From Halothermothrix sp. (GTDB taxonomy: Bacteria > Bacillota > Halanaerobiia > DY22613), in assembly GCA_016841825.1 (NCBI GenBank), contig JAENYK010000008.1:62001-126000 (forward strand): a stretch of 64,000 nt of DNA, in the 5' to 3' direction. Position numbers and translations under genes: made by a program. The notes under the pieces are model-generated. The model was not told where the DNA came from and searched no databases. It saw only the letters and a program-made list of their open reading frames with translations. Below are positions 16,499 through 24,633 of the stretch, piece after piece. Positions within the stretch are counted from its first letter, which is position 1, and the number at the start of each line of letters is the position of its first letter.

Positions 16499-17608
16499 TC
16501 ACTTTTTATCAGAATTTTCTTCTGTTGGCATCTCACCAATACTCAGAGTAGTAACTTCTAGACTTTTATCTCTAAGAAGAAGAATCTTCACTTCTGCTCC
16601 AATTCCCTCTTCTTTAATCACATTCTTTAAATCATTCCAGGCTTTTATCTTCTGACGGTCAATCTCTAAGATTACATCTCCAGCTTGTATTCCCGCTTTA
16701 TCTGCTGGACTATCTTTAACGATGTCCTGAATATACACTCCACCGTCACCATTAAAACCGAAATACTCATTAAGTGCAGCTTTTGATACAGAAGCACCGT
16801 AAACTCCAATATATGGCTGTTTAATATATCCAAACTCAATCAGTTCATCGACAATATCTTTAGCCTCATTAATTGGTATTGCAAAACCCATACCCTGAGC
16901 ATTACCCAATATAGCTGTATTAATACCGATTACTTTACCCTGGCTATCCAGTAACGGTCCACCACTATTTCCCGGGTTAATCGAAGCATCCGTTTGAATG
17001 ACATTTTCAATCATTACAGTTGAACCCTGATTATTCTGGCCCTGAATACTTCTACCCAGTGCACTTACCACACCTGTAGTTACAGTATTCTGAAAGTCAA
17101 TATCATAGGGTGTACCAATAGCGATTGTTAATTGGCCAACGTGTAAATTTCCAGAGTCACCCAATGGAGCAACCGGTAAATTTTCACCTTTTGCATCTAT
17201 CTTCAAAACTGCCAAATCACCAGGTGCATAAGTTCCTACTATCTCCGCTTCGTACTCACGTTTATCAGTAGTGATGACTTTGATCTCAGTAGCACCTTGC
17301 ACGACATGATTATTTGTCAGAATGTACCCACGTTTATCAAATATGAAACCAGAACCTAGACCTTCTACTTCTCTATTATAGGAATTGTAGAACATATCGT
17401 AAGTAGGTATCAGATTCTTAACACTGATACTTACTACCGCTGGACCCACGTTCTGTACCGCTCTGACAATCGCCTCTTCCTGTGGAACCACAATAGTGCT
17501 CTGACTATCATCATCTGCAAGCAGAACAGAATTACCAACTAAACCTACTACAAACAATACTGCTAAAATCAATCCAATTATCTGGACACTACGTTTCATT
17601 TTTCTCAA
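16499..17608 (-). CDS. HtrA/DegP-type serine protease with one PDZ domain
   Basis: A 369-residue surface protease. An N-terminal signal anchor (about 8-30) is followed by a trypsin-like domain with the triad His101 (TNNHVV), Asp131 (PGDLAVLKID) and Ser215 (NPGNSGGPL). A single PDZ domain (about 265-355; IQDIVKDSPADKAGIQAGDV, then ILEIDRQKI) follows. The family degrades or refolds damaged exported proteins outside the membrane. Length and layout match Firmicute HtrA/YyxA. It is monocistronic with a long terminator hairpin. No CtsR or CssR site was recognised upstream. Confidence 0.95.
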   Translation of the reverse strand: MRKMKRSVQIIGLILAVLFVVGLVGNSVLLADDDSQSTIVVPQEEAIVRAVQNVGPAVVSISVKNLIPTYDMFYNSYNREVEGLGSGFIFDKRGYILTNNHVVQGATEIKVITTDKREYEAEIVGTYAPGDLAVLKIDAKGENLPVAPLGDSGNLHVGQLTIAIGTPYDIDFQNTVTTGVVSALGRSIQGQNNQGSTVMIENVIQTDASINPGNSGGPLLDSQGKVIGINTAILGNAQGMGFAIPINEAKDIVDELIEFGYIKQPYIGVYGASVSKAALNEYFGFNGDGGVYIQDIVKDSPADKAGIQAGDVILEIDRQKIKAWNDLKNVIKEEGIGAEVKILLLRDKSLEVTTLSIGEMPTEENSDKK

Positions 17609-17766
17609 CTCCTTTTAACTATTTTCTAAACATAGTTTAGCGGGAAATTTTCACGAAAATATTACGAACTGATGATAAATCAAAAAATTTTTTCTCAACT
17701 ACAGCATAAATGACTCTTTCTTATCCATACTAAAAATGATATCACAATGAAAGGAGGGAATTAAAA

Positions 17767-17934
17767 ATGCAAAAATCCAATAATCCTATAGGAAGAGTCA
17801 AATGTGTAGTGGATAGCTGTCAATTTTATGAGAATGGCAACCATTGTATGGCTGAAGCTATCGAAATTCAACCCCCCAATGCCAATGATAATCAAGATAC
17901 TGACTGCGCCACTTTTCAACCAAAAAAAATGTAA
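17767..17934 (+). CDS. DUF1540 small cysteine protein
   Basis: A 55-residue protein with an AAAGGAGGG site 8 bases before the ATG. The pattern VKCVVDSCQFYENGNHCMAE, with a fourth Cys in DTDCATF, fits the DUF1540 domain (four Cys, probably metal-binding). It resembles the protein at 52556-52804, which shows the same spacing (VYCSVSNCHYWSQGNHCHAN). DUF1540 genes are common in spore-forming Firmicutes, where a spore-related role is suspected. Followed by a strong terminator, so monocistronic. Confidence 0.85.
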   Translation: MQKSNNPIGRVKCVVDSCQFYENGNHCMAEAIEIQPPNANDNQDTDCATFQPKKM

Positions 17935-17960
17935 TCATGCATATTTAGTATGAAAAATGA

Positions 17961-18014
17961 AGGGGTTGTCTCAAATGGTTTTTAAAAACTATTGAGAGGC
18001 AGCCCTCTTTTTTT
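17961..18014 (+). terminator. Terminator of the DUF1540 gene, with IS-end-like arms
   Basis: A long imperfect stem (GGGGTTGTCTCAAAT against ATTGAGAGGCAGCCC, with a GTTTTTAAAAAC centre) is followed by a run of T. The arm AGGGGTTGTCTCA recurs inverted at 19270-19282. Confidence 0.75.
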
Positions 18015-18292
18015 ACTAAAAAATAGTTAAAAAATTGGATATTCCATGAAAGACACTAAAAAAAGGATACAGTAAAATAGAGTACCTTGCGATTCCTCAA
18101 TTTTGTTTATTCATTTTTTTTACCTAAGCTATCATTTTTTTGGATAACCACTTACTATATCTATTTGACTGTATCTTGTTGTGCAGTTTATTGATATTGT
18201 ATCTGACAGTCCCAAACTTTAAATATGGGAATCTTTTGTATGAAGGAGTTTTATTGCAATAGACGAATAACATAGTAAGATCAGACCTATGG
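18015..18292. other. AT-rich intergenic region with no intact gene
   Basis: Stops occur in all frames. Several short Shine-Dalgarno-like and ATG fragments (for example near 18241) suggest decayed coding sequence leading into the TPR-like fragment at 18293. Nothing definite can be called. Confidence 0.4.
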
Positions 18293-18478
18293 GTGCGAAA
18301 AGCATCTTATTATAGTAGATATCAGTACAGTCGATCTAAAGTGTTCTTCGAAACTGAAGATATTATGGTTTACAATTTTCTGGCCCTGGTTTACGGATCT
18401 TTAGATAAATATGATGAAGCTTTTGAGATACAGGCTAAAAATATTAAAGAAAACCAATCAGGTATTAAGAAAAGGTGA
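18293..18478 (+). pseudogene. TPR-like gene fragment
   Basis: A 61-codon frame whose second half (YNFLALVYGSLDKYDEAFE, then IQAKNIKE) reads like one tetratricopeptide repeat. The first half has no recognisable domain, no good ribosome binding site precedes it, and one TPR alone is not a complete protein. It is most likely the remnant of a larger TPR gene. It ends just before the ribosome binding site of the GNAT gene. Confidence 0.35.
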
Positions 18479-18485
18479 AACAAAT

Positions 18486-19040
18486 ATGAGTCTGCTAATC
18501 CAAACTCAAAGAACTATTTTGAGAGATTTGACTGAAAAAGATTATGAGTTTTTTTCTAATCTGGAGACCAGGGAACATAGCTTGAGATATGAGTCAGATA
18601 CTATTCCAACGAAGAAGTATCTGGATAAAAAATTCAAAGACATATTGAGCAGTTCACATGAGAAATCAAGAACAAAATATATCTTATTAATAGAAAGAAA
18701 AGAAGATCATTTACTATTAGGTAAAGTACTCCTCTGGCAGATTGATAAAGCAATCGCTGAATGGGAGATGGGTTGGGTAACTCATCCTAATTACCTTGGT
18801 AAAGGATATGCGTCTGAAGCAGCTAGAGCTCTTCTTGAGTTTGGATTTGTTCAACTTGGAGCGAACAGGATCTGTGCGAATTGCAATGACGCTAACTTAA
18901 GTTCGGAAAGAGTGATGCAAAAGATCGGAATGCACAAGGAAGGTATCTTACGCGAGACACGTAAACTCAATGAAAAATGGTATGGAAGCTGTATTTATTC
19001 TATTTTAAAACGGGAATTTGATAATTGGGGGAGTACATAA
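18486..19040 (+). CDS. RimJ/RimL-type GNAT acetyltransferase
   Basis: A 184-residue protein. The start MSLLIQTQRTILRDLTEKDYEFF is typical of RimJ/RimL-like enzymes; the acetyl-CoA loop is VTHPNYLGKGYASEAARALL (about 99-118), followed by RICANCNDANLSSERVMQKI and GMHKEGILRE. AAGGTG lies before the ATG at 18486, so an upstream in-frame ATG at 18411 is rejected. It probably acetylates an N-terminal or small-molecule amine. It lies inside the segment bounded by the two IS-end-like palindromes, suggesting accessory DNA. Confidence 0.87.
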   Translation: MSLLIQTQRTILRDLTEKDYEFFSNLETREHSLRYESDTIPTKKYLDKKFKDILSSSHEKSRTKYILLIERKEDHLLLGKVLLWQIDKAIAEWEMGWVTHPNYLGKGYASEAARALLEFGFVQLGANRICANCNDANLSSERVMQKIGMHKEGILRETRKLNEKWYGSCIYSILKREFDNWGST

Positions 19041-19252
19041 TACTTTATATAGAAATGGATGTCTTTGTATCAACTGAAGACTGGATCAAATTTATCTGAA
19101 TGTCTATCTTTGATTTTTAAAAGATATATTTCCCATGGAGAGACTAACAGCAAGATTGGGGAATATCTATGAATGCAAAATATTACGATACCAAAATTAT
19201 CTGGGCAAAGTATTTACACAACAGAATTCATGTGTTTTGTATTAGGTATATG

Positions 19253-19290
19253 GATGGGGCATCTCAAAATGAGACAACCCCTTCTCCATC
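19253..19290. repeat. Palindrome with IS-end-like arm
   Basis: GATGGGGCATCTCA / TGAGACAACCCCTTCTCCATC forms a nested stem (GATGG/CCATC, GGGG/CCCC, TCTCA/TGAGA). Its right arm is the reverse complement of AGGGGTTGTCTCA at 17961-17973, so the two arms form a 13-bp inverted repeat 1.3 kb apart. No U-tract follows on either strand. Confidence 0.6.
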
Positions 19291-19317
19291 TGCATAAAAA
19301 TCGTGTATTCTACATAA

Positions 19318-19902
19318 TCAATTCTCATGCATTCCTTCGTCCAAACTACTTAACAGTTCAGTACCTCTCCTTTTCAACCAATCAGGCAGATTTTGCTGCA
19401 AATTATTCAGCAGTAAATTCAAATTACAGTCAACTCTATGCTGAATAAAGCTTTCTTCTATAGTCAACCCTCGCTTTTCACGCCCGATCATCCAATAGAT
19501 AGCCCACCAATCCTCCAGAGCCATCAATGGAACCTGTTCATCTTCCAGTGCTATCCATTGACTAATTCTAGTTTCGTCAAAATTTAATTGAAATTTATAT
19601 GGTGGTTCAACAGCGATAAAAACTGCCATCAAATCAACCATAATTCCATCAATAGATAACTCATAACAATATTTCGAGAAAAATTGGGAAATAGGTTTCT
19701 TTTTTCTCAAATCAGTACTCAATAACCGTAAACACTCTAAAGCTCTTTGATAGTCAGCTTCTAAAATAAAAATATCCAGATCCCTGGCAGTGTCCACTAA
19801 TCCTTTGAACAACAGACATTGAGAGCCCCCTAAACCCCAGACAATCTCATTAGTATTTAAAACCTGACTTATTTTATATAAAGACTTCAAACGCTCTATC
19901 AT
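19318..19902 (-). CDS. Nucleotidyltransferase-fold protein
   Basis: A 194-residue protein with the motif WGLGGSQCLLFKGLVDTARD followed by LDIF (about 23-46), i.e. GGS-x-x-L and a D-x-D pair, as in minimal nucleotidyltransferases of the KNTase/MNT superfamily. A third acidic residue may lie in IMVDLMAVF. Members transfer NMP to antibiotics, proteins or RNA, or serve as toxin/antitoxin parts; no partner toxin is seen. It lies in the same direction as and 27 bases after the dehydrogenase gene upstream, and may be in its operon. Confidence 0.65.
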   Translation of the reverse strand: MIERLKSLYKISQVLNTNEIVWGLGGSQCLLFKGLVDTARDLDIFILEADYQRALECLRLLSTDLRKKKPISQFFSKYCYELSIDGIMVDLMAVFIAVEPPYKFQLNFDETRISQWIALEDEQVPLMALEDWWAIYWMIGREKRGLTIEESFIQHRVDCNLNLLLNNLQQNLPDWLKRRGTELLSSLDEGMHEN

Positions 19903-19929
19903 GATCTTCCCTCCTCACATGACAAAACC

Positions 19930-20931
19930 CTAATATCCCTCAGTTACATTTACGATATTCAAAAAATCATCTTTACCTGCTGACAGTTTCCGAATATTAA
20001 TAATCACATCTTCCCAGCGAATCAGGTCATCTTCAGGTGAGTCTGCCCGATGAGGGCTAAGAATTATGTTAGTTAACTGATGAAATGGGAAACTATACGG
20101 CCTATCTTGAATTTTCGTATTCGGGGTTGGCTGATATTCATAACCATACCAGACATCAATTGCCGCTCCAGCGATAATCTCATCTTTTAAAACAGTATAC
20201 AAAGCTTCCTGATTAACAACTGGACCACGACCTACATTTAAAATAATTCCATCCTTACCTAACAACTTCAGTTCGCGGATTCCAATCATATTTTCGGTAT
20301 GCCTGTTGTGAGGCAAAGATACTAACAATATATCTGATTGCCGCAAAAACTCATTAAAATCATCACCATAGAAAATCTGATTGATATATTCGGGCAGTAA
20401 ATCTAACGGTCTCTTCTTATAAACAATCTGCCGCAACTCAAATCCTGCAATGAAACGGGAGAATTGTTGACCAATAGCTCCATAACCTAATAGTCCTACT
20501 GTCTTACGTCTCAGGAGATATGATTTAGCATCATCATCTGAAGTACGCCAGATTCCCTGATTCATCCACTGATGATGTGGGATAATCTGATTAACCAGGG
20601 TCAATAACATAGCCAGAGAATGCTGTGCTACTGCATAACTATTACCATGTGAGTTAACCAGAATCACTTGTGGAAATTGTTTAAAGATCTCGACCTGATG
20701 TTCAACCCCAGCACCTGGATTAATATATAATTTTAGATTTTGAGCTGATTTTAAGAGACTAATCGTAGGCCTCCATCCAATAATAACATCTACATCCCCC
20801 ACCAATCTGCACAAATTATTCTCTGAAAAATCATCAGGAAAGATAAGTTCTGCACATTCCGAAAGTTGGTCTTGCAGATATTTTCTTAATTTGGCCGGCA
20901 CATCCCAAAGAGTTAGAACTTTTAACATCAT
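19930..20931 (-). CDS. D-isomer-specific 2-hydroxyacid dehydrogenase
   Basis: A 333-residue NAD-dependent enzyme. The substrate domain flanks a Rossmann domain with VGLLGYGAIGQQF (GxGxxG, about 144-156). The catalytic Arg is in SLPHNRHTENMIG or VGRGPVVNQEAL and the His in LSPHRADSPEDD (about 291-302). The family reduces 2-keto acids to D-2-hydroxyacids or oxidises 3-phosphoglycerate/formate; the exact substrate is not clear. It starts 38 bases after the SEC-C/TPR gene and is probably co-transcribed. Confidence 0.88.
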   Translation of the reverse strand: MMLKVLTLWDVPAKLRKYLQDQLSECAELIFPDDFSENNLCRLVGDVDVIIGWRPTISLLKSAQNLKLYINPGAGVEHQVEIFKQFPQVILVNSHGNSYAVAQHSLAMLLTLVNQIIPHHQWMNQGIWRTSDDDAKSYLLRRKTVGLLGYGAIGQQFSRFIAGFELRQIVYKKRPLDLLPEYINQIFYGDDFNEFLRQSDILLVSLPHNRHTENMIGIRELKLLGKDGIILNVGRGPVVNQEALYTVLKDEIIAGAAIDVWYGYEYQPTPNTKIQDRPYSFPFHQLTNIILSPHRADSPEDDLIRWEDVIINIRKLSAGKDDFLNIVNVTEGY

Positions 20932-20969
20932 AGCTACCTCCCCAATATAAAACGAGGCAACAGCCTCGT

Positions 20970-23000
20970 TTATCTGACTTTCGATGCCCCTCTAATAAAC
21001 CATTCAGCAAATTCAAAATTCTCTTCCCATAGGCGGTAATTATTGTAAACATAGAAGATAGCTTCATTCTCGTCACCTGACCCATAATACATTGGTGACT
21101 CAGAAGGAATATCTTTTTCACCAATAAAATATCCGACAACATAAGGATTACATCTGATCGCTTCTTGCATAAGCTTTTGAGCCTTTTTCCCAGGGCCAGA
21201 TAGTTTATATTCTAATATTAATCGATTATAGCAAAACTCAGCACATGTATCTTCTGCATACTTCTCTAAAATACTTCTGGCTTTCTCCAGTTGATTGGTT
21301 CGCAGATACAGATTGACCATTACATATCTCATCCCCTGATTATCATTAGGATTCAGTGTCAACATATCTTCACAGTGTTCCGTAGCCTCCTCGAGAGCCT
21401 CGATCAAAATCAAACTCTCAATCAACCCCTGTTTAGCCCTCATATAGGGTCGTGTTTCTACGAAACCCCAAAAATTATTTTTAAACTCTAAAAATATCTC
21501 CTCACCCAGATCTAACTTCCCCACTTCAATTCCTTTACGGTATAGCTCAATAGACTCTTCAATATCCTGTGTATCATATTCAGCAAGAATGTTAAAGGCA
21601 TCAGCACTATATGGATAAAGTTTCAATGCTTCTTTAGCTAAATCTATCTTTTTTTTGATATTACTTTGATTCCAGGCATCGTAGAGTAATTTCTGGGCTT
21701 TAAATTTGTCAGATCCCAAAACACTATTCTCAGCTGTTATAAGTTCATAATTATCTTCTATAAATTCATCGACATCCAGCGTATCAGAAAAACTATGCTC
21801 ATTACGTCTGATAAAGGTTGAGATCTCAAAAAGGCTCTCTTCAGCTAATAATCTTGGTCTCATCCCCTCTTCTTCCTCGGGTACAACCAATTCTGCCAAA
21901 ATATCTACCATATCACCATATCTAGAAGAGATGCTTGATGGAGATACTCCATATTTTGCAGCAACTTCAATTTGAGTTTTTTCTCTTCCCATGGCAATAC
22001 TGATCAGGTATTCCACTGATGCAGCCAGAGTCTCCGGCTTGGTAATCCTTGGATTCATTTTCTCACAATAAAGATGCCACAATTTAAGAGCAATGGCCAA
22101 CTGTTCTAAAGGAAATTCATCAATTAAGTTATCTTCTATAAGTCTGGCAACCAACCGCTGCTTCTCTCCTTCCCATTCCAGACTATCTCTAAACATTTCA
22201 AAATGCATCTCCTCAAAATCTTCGAAATCAACCTGATTAGCCAGTTCAATGGTAGTTAATAGCACCAGATAGCCATACCTTTTCAAGAAGTCAAGCCAAT
22301 CTTCTCCCCGCGAGATGGCTCCTTCCTCAACTTTTCTTTCTTTAATCACGGTAAGTTTACTAATAATCTGATCCAGAGTACATGCCGGAAAAGAAGTATA
22401 ACCCAAAATGTCGTAATACTCTCCTTTAGCAAGGACACGAGTCGCCAGAAAATTTCCAACCTTGATCTCTTCAGCATACAGGTTAGTCGTCTGAATAGTG
22501 ATTTCCTGATCTAAAATAATATCTTTTAATAAAAAAGAAGTCTCATCTATCTGTAGTACTTTATAAATAGAAACAAATGAATCTTTCCAGCGAGTAAAAT
22601 TATCTATTACAAAAGACCTTAATCCCCTTTGTTCCCGTGCCAGATGTTTCTCAAAAATGGTCTTTCCTTCAGCCCAGGGAAAATCGAAGATCAAACATTC
22701 TATCAAAGGCATCAACTCAACATCTTCAAAAACTTCTTCTGGATTGTTGGAAATATGTTGAATTTTCTCCATAAGCTCAGGTCTCTCAGCAAAATCCCCC
22801 TCTAACATGCTAAGTAAAGCCATCGGCAATCGGCGAAGATTTTTACTTAGATCTTCAAAGACAAGACCTAACATATAATCCATCTTCTCCTCTAATATAG
22901 CAGCTTTGAAATTCGCCAGACTCTGTGTTTTCCCACAACACTTTTTATACTTTTTTCCGCTCCCACATGGACATAGATCATTCCTACCCACTTTGCTCAC
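20970..23000 (-). CDS. SEC-C motif and TPR-repeat protein
   Basis: A 676-residue cytoplasmic protein. Residues 4-24 (GRNDLCPCGSGKKYKKCCG) are a SEC-C zinc motif (CxCx8CC) as at the end of SecA. The central part holds an HTH-like stretch (IEVAAKYGVSPSSISSRYGD, about 342-361). From about 440 on, helical repeats of TPR type (AKEALKLYPYSADAFNIL, ATEHCEDMLTLNPNDNQG) continue to the end. SEC-C in non-SecA proteins binds zinc and is linked to ribosome or protein interactions. It heads an operon with the dehydrogenase. Confidence 0.8.
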   Translation of the reverse strand: MSKVGRNDLCPCGSGKKYKKCCGKTQSLANFKAAILEEKMDYMLGLVFEDLSKNLRRLPMALLSMLEGDFAERPELMEKIQHISNNPEEVFEDVELMPLIECLIFDFPWAEGKTIFEKHLAREQRGLRSFVIDNFTRWKDSFVSIYKVLQIDETSFLLKDIILDQEITIQTTNLYAEEIKVGNFLATRVLAKGEYYDILGYTSFPACTLDQIISKLTVIKERKVEEGAISRGEDWLDFLKRYGYLVLLTTIELANQVDFEDFEEMHFEMFRDSLEWEGEKQRLVARLIEDNLIDEFPLEQLAIALKLWHLYCEKMNPRITKPETLAASVEYLISIAMGREKTQIEVAAKYGVSPSSISSRYGDMVDILAELVVPEEEEGMRPRLLAEESLFEISTFIRRNEHSFSDTLDVDEFIEDNYELITAENSVLGSDKFKAQKLLYDAWNQSNIKKKIDLAKEALKLYPYSADAFNILAEYDTQDIEESIELYRKGIEVGKLDLGEEIFLEFKNNFWGFVETRPYMRAKQGLIESLILIEALEEATEHCEDMLTLNPNDNQGMRYVMVNLYLRTNQLEKARSILEKYAEDTCAEFCYNRLILEYKLSGPGKKAQKLMQEAIRCNPYVVGYFIGEKDIPSESPMYYGSGDENEAIFYVYNNYRLWEENFEFAEWFIRGASKVR

Positions 23001-23200
23001 AAACCAAAACCTCCTCTATTATCCTATGTTATAATAAAAATTTCTCTCTCCTTTACTAAATTTTTATGAGGTATAAAAATGGCTTTTAATTTTCAAAAAT
23101 CAAATTGTACCTCACTCTCTCTGCTATAAGCTTTACTCCTATCAAAGGTTATCACTATAAATTTCAATACAAATGTAAAATTTCCTCTATTTTTTTGCAT

Positions 23201-23240
23201 AATTAAGGGCCATTGTTTAGCAAATCAATAGCCCTTAATT
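23201..23240 (-). terminator. Hairpin after the HELGH protein gene, weak terminator
   Basis: A 10-bp stem (AATTAAGGGC / GCCCTTAATT) with an inner CATTG/CAATA pairing lies immediately after the stop at 23242. On the minus strand it is followed by A-rich rather than U-rich sequence, so termination is uncertain. Confidence 0.4.
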
Positions 23241-23241
23241 C

Positions 23242-23937
23242 TCATCTTCCAGATAATCTAATAGGCAAATTTTTATAACCTAACCTCTGGAAAAAATCTT
23301 TAATTCTTCGATATTGATCTTCAGCAGGAAGTTGATGAATAGGATAAACTAATAGTTCTTCACCCAGCTCAAAAGCTTTCACAATCTGTTCAGAACAGGT
23401 TAAAAGTTCTCTGATCCGATCTTCTTCTCCATCTGTATTTATAATCAGATCCAATAGTCGGAGACCGATTCCATGAAGAATTAGAGGTTCATCACCGGCG
23501 TCTTTAATCAACTCTTCCCCAGTAGCCAAAATATTCTTTTGTAATTCCAGATGGTAAGTGCTTGGAATAGCATACTCACTAAGCAATCGCTCAATCAGAA
23601 AATGATGAGCAATCACACTATTAATCTGTGATGTCAGATACTTCTCTGACCAATCTTCAGTCAACTTAACATCATATAATCCTTCAGCCTTTAATAAAAG
23701 ATGACCCAGTTCATGAGCGACTATCTCCAATTGCTCTCCAGGATTGATTGTATTTAGAATAACAATCCGCCAACCTCCAGGAATAGCTACAGTTAGAGCA
23801 GGGCTTTCATAAGAAATACTATAACCTGCCATTATTCCTTCCTCTGCAGAGAGAGCCAATGTCTCCACTTGTTCTTCCAAGAGTTCACTAACATCATCTT
23901 TTAATCTTGTAATATCCATATCCTTCAGCTCCTTCAC
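23242..23937 (-). CDS. Cytoplasmic HELGH zinc-protease-like protein
   Basis: A 231-residue protein with the metallopeptidase motif EIVAHELGHLLLKAEGL (His75 and His79; HExxH) and no signal peptide or transmembrane helix. The preceding strand (WRIVILNTINPGEQ) and this helix resemble the ImmA/IrrE-type fold, but the rest, a helical domain of about 150 residues, is not recognised. A peptidase acting on a cytoplasmic protein such as a repressor is a possibility only. Monocistronic; no repressor gene lies next to it. Confidence 0.65.
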   Translation of the reverse strand: MKELKDMDITRLKDDVSELLEEQVETLALSAEEGIMAGYSISYESPALTVAIPGGWRIVILNTINPGEQLEIVAHELGHLLLKAEGLYDVKLTEDWSEKYLTSQINSVIAHHFLIERLLSEYAIPSTYHLELQKNILATGEELIKDAGDEPLILHGIGLRLLDLIINTDGEEDRIRELLTCSEQIVKAFELGEELLVYPIHQLPAEDQYRRIKDFFQRLGYKNLPIRLSGR

Positions 23938-24092
23938 ACTTTGTCTCTAACATCTGTTGTTTTTATCCATAATATATTTTATCCTAACATCAGAAATATC
24001 CTGCACACATTTAGAGAAATACTACCTCTACCACTCTAATACCTCTTAATTTAATCAAATTTTTATTATCTCCCAAGAATTTAACTCTTCCC
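23938..24092. other. Divergent intergenic region, nothing recognised
   Basis: AT-rich sequence between the start of the HELGH protein gene and the promoter of the M-box/mgtE unit; it must contain the promoter of the former, but no clear -35/-10 pair was found. Confidence 0.4.
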
Positions 24093-24121
24093 TTGACTTA
24101 TCAAAAAAAATTGATTATACT
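24093..24121 (+). promoter_or_regulatory. Sigma-A promoter of the M-box/mgtE transcript
   Basis: TTGACT (24093-24098), a 17-base spacer and TATACT (24116-24121). Transcription should start near 24128, about 80 bases before the riboswitch aptamer. Confidence 0.75.
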
Positions 24122-24209
24122 TTAATAAGAAGTATTTTTAAGAAAAGTTTTCTACAAGAACAAAATAGAGTCAAGAGAACCTAAGCGGCTGCCTGGCTTT
24201 GCCGCTAAT

Positions 24210-24464
24210 CTTCGTTAGGTGAGGCTCCTATACTAGATATATGCTACTGCCCGGAAACATCGAAAGATGCCAATGGGTCAACAGGGATTACCGACTTAAG
24301 GTTTTACCTAATGTAGCTGGACTCAGTCCAAAGCTGTATAGTGCCAAAACTCAACGAATGGAGATATGATACGCCAATTTAGAATTGCTGGCGTTGTTCT
24401 TTTGTGCATTTAATTCTCAAAATGCCAAAAACCTTCCATTCGTTGTGGAAGGTTTTATTTTTTT
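24210..24464 (+). promoter_or_regulatory. M-box (ykoK) magnesium riboswitch with transcription terminator
   Basis: The aptamer (about 24210-24364) contains the conserved ykoK-leader blocks CTTCGTTAGGTGAGGCTCCT, GCTACTGCCC, GCCAATGGGTCAACAG and AGCTGGA, and is closed by P1 TTCGTT (24211-24216) with AACGAA (24353-24358). CAACGAATGG (24352-24361) is the exact complement of CCATTCGTTG (24436-24445), which sits in the terminator loop and arm. With Mg2+ bound, P1 holds the first sequence and the terminator (24427-24464) forms; without it the antiterminator forms and mgtE is transcribed. Class identification rests on established M-box sequences; the switching helices are read directly. Confidence 0.95.
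24427..24464 (+). terminator. Riboswitch-controlled terminator upstream of mgtE
   Basis: An 11-bp stem AAAACCTTCCA / TGGAAGGTTTT with loop TTCGTTG is followed by ATTTTTTT. Confidence 0.93.
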
Positions 24465-24633
24465 GACTCAAGGAGGGGGTGGTAGAATGGATGCAGATCC
24501 TGGTAGTAGACCCAGACATTTAATTAAACAAACAGCTCCTATAGGTGTGCTCTACCTATGCCACTCTAGTTATTTCTAATCTTTAGAGTGATATTCCACC
24601 TATTAGGGTAAATACTATTCTAAGGAGGACAAA

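Noticed and set aside
19173-19448. 91-residue plus-strand frame
   Set aside because: Its second half is antisense to the nucleotidyltransferase gene and its first half crosses a palindrome; no recognisable domain.
24385-24579. 64-residue frame upstream of mgtE
   Set aside because: It runs through the riboswitch terminator and is explained by the RNA structure.
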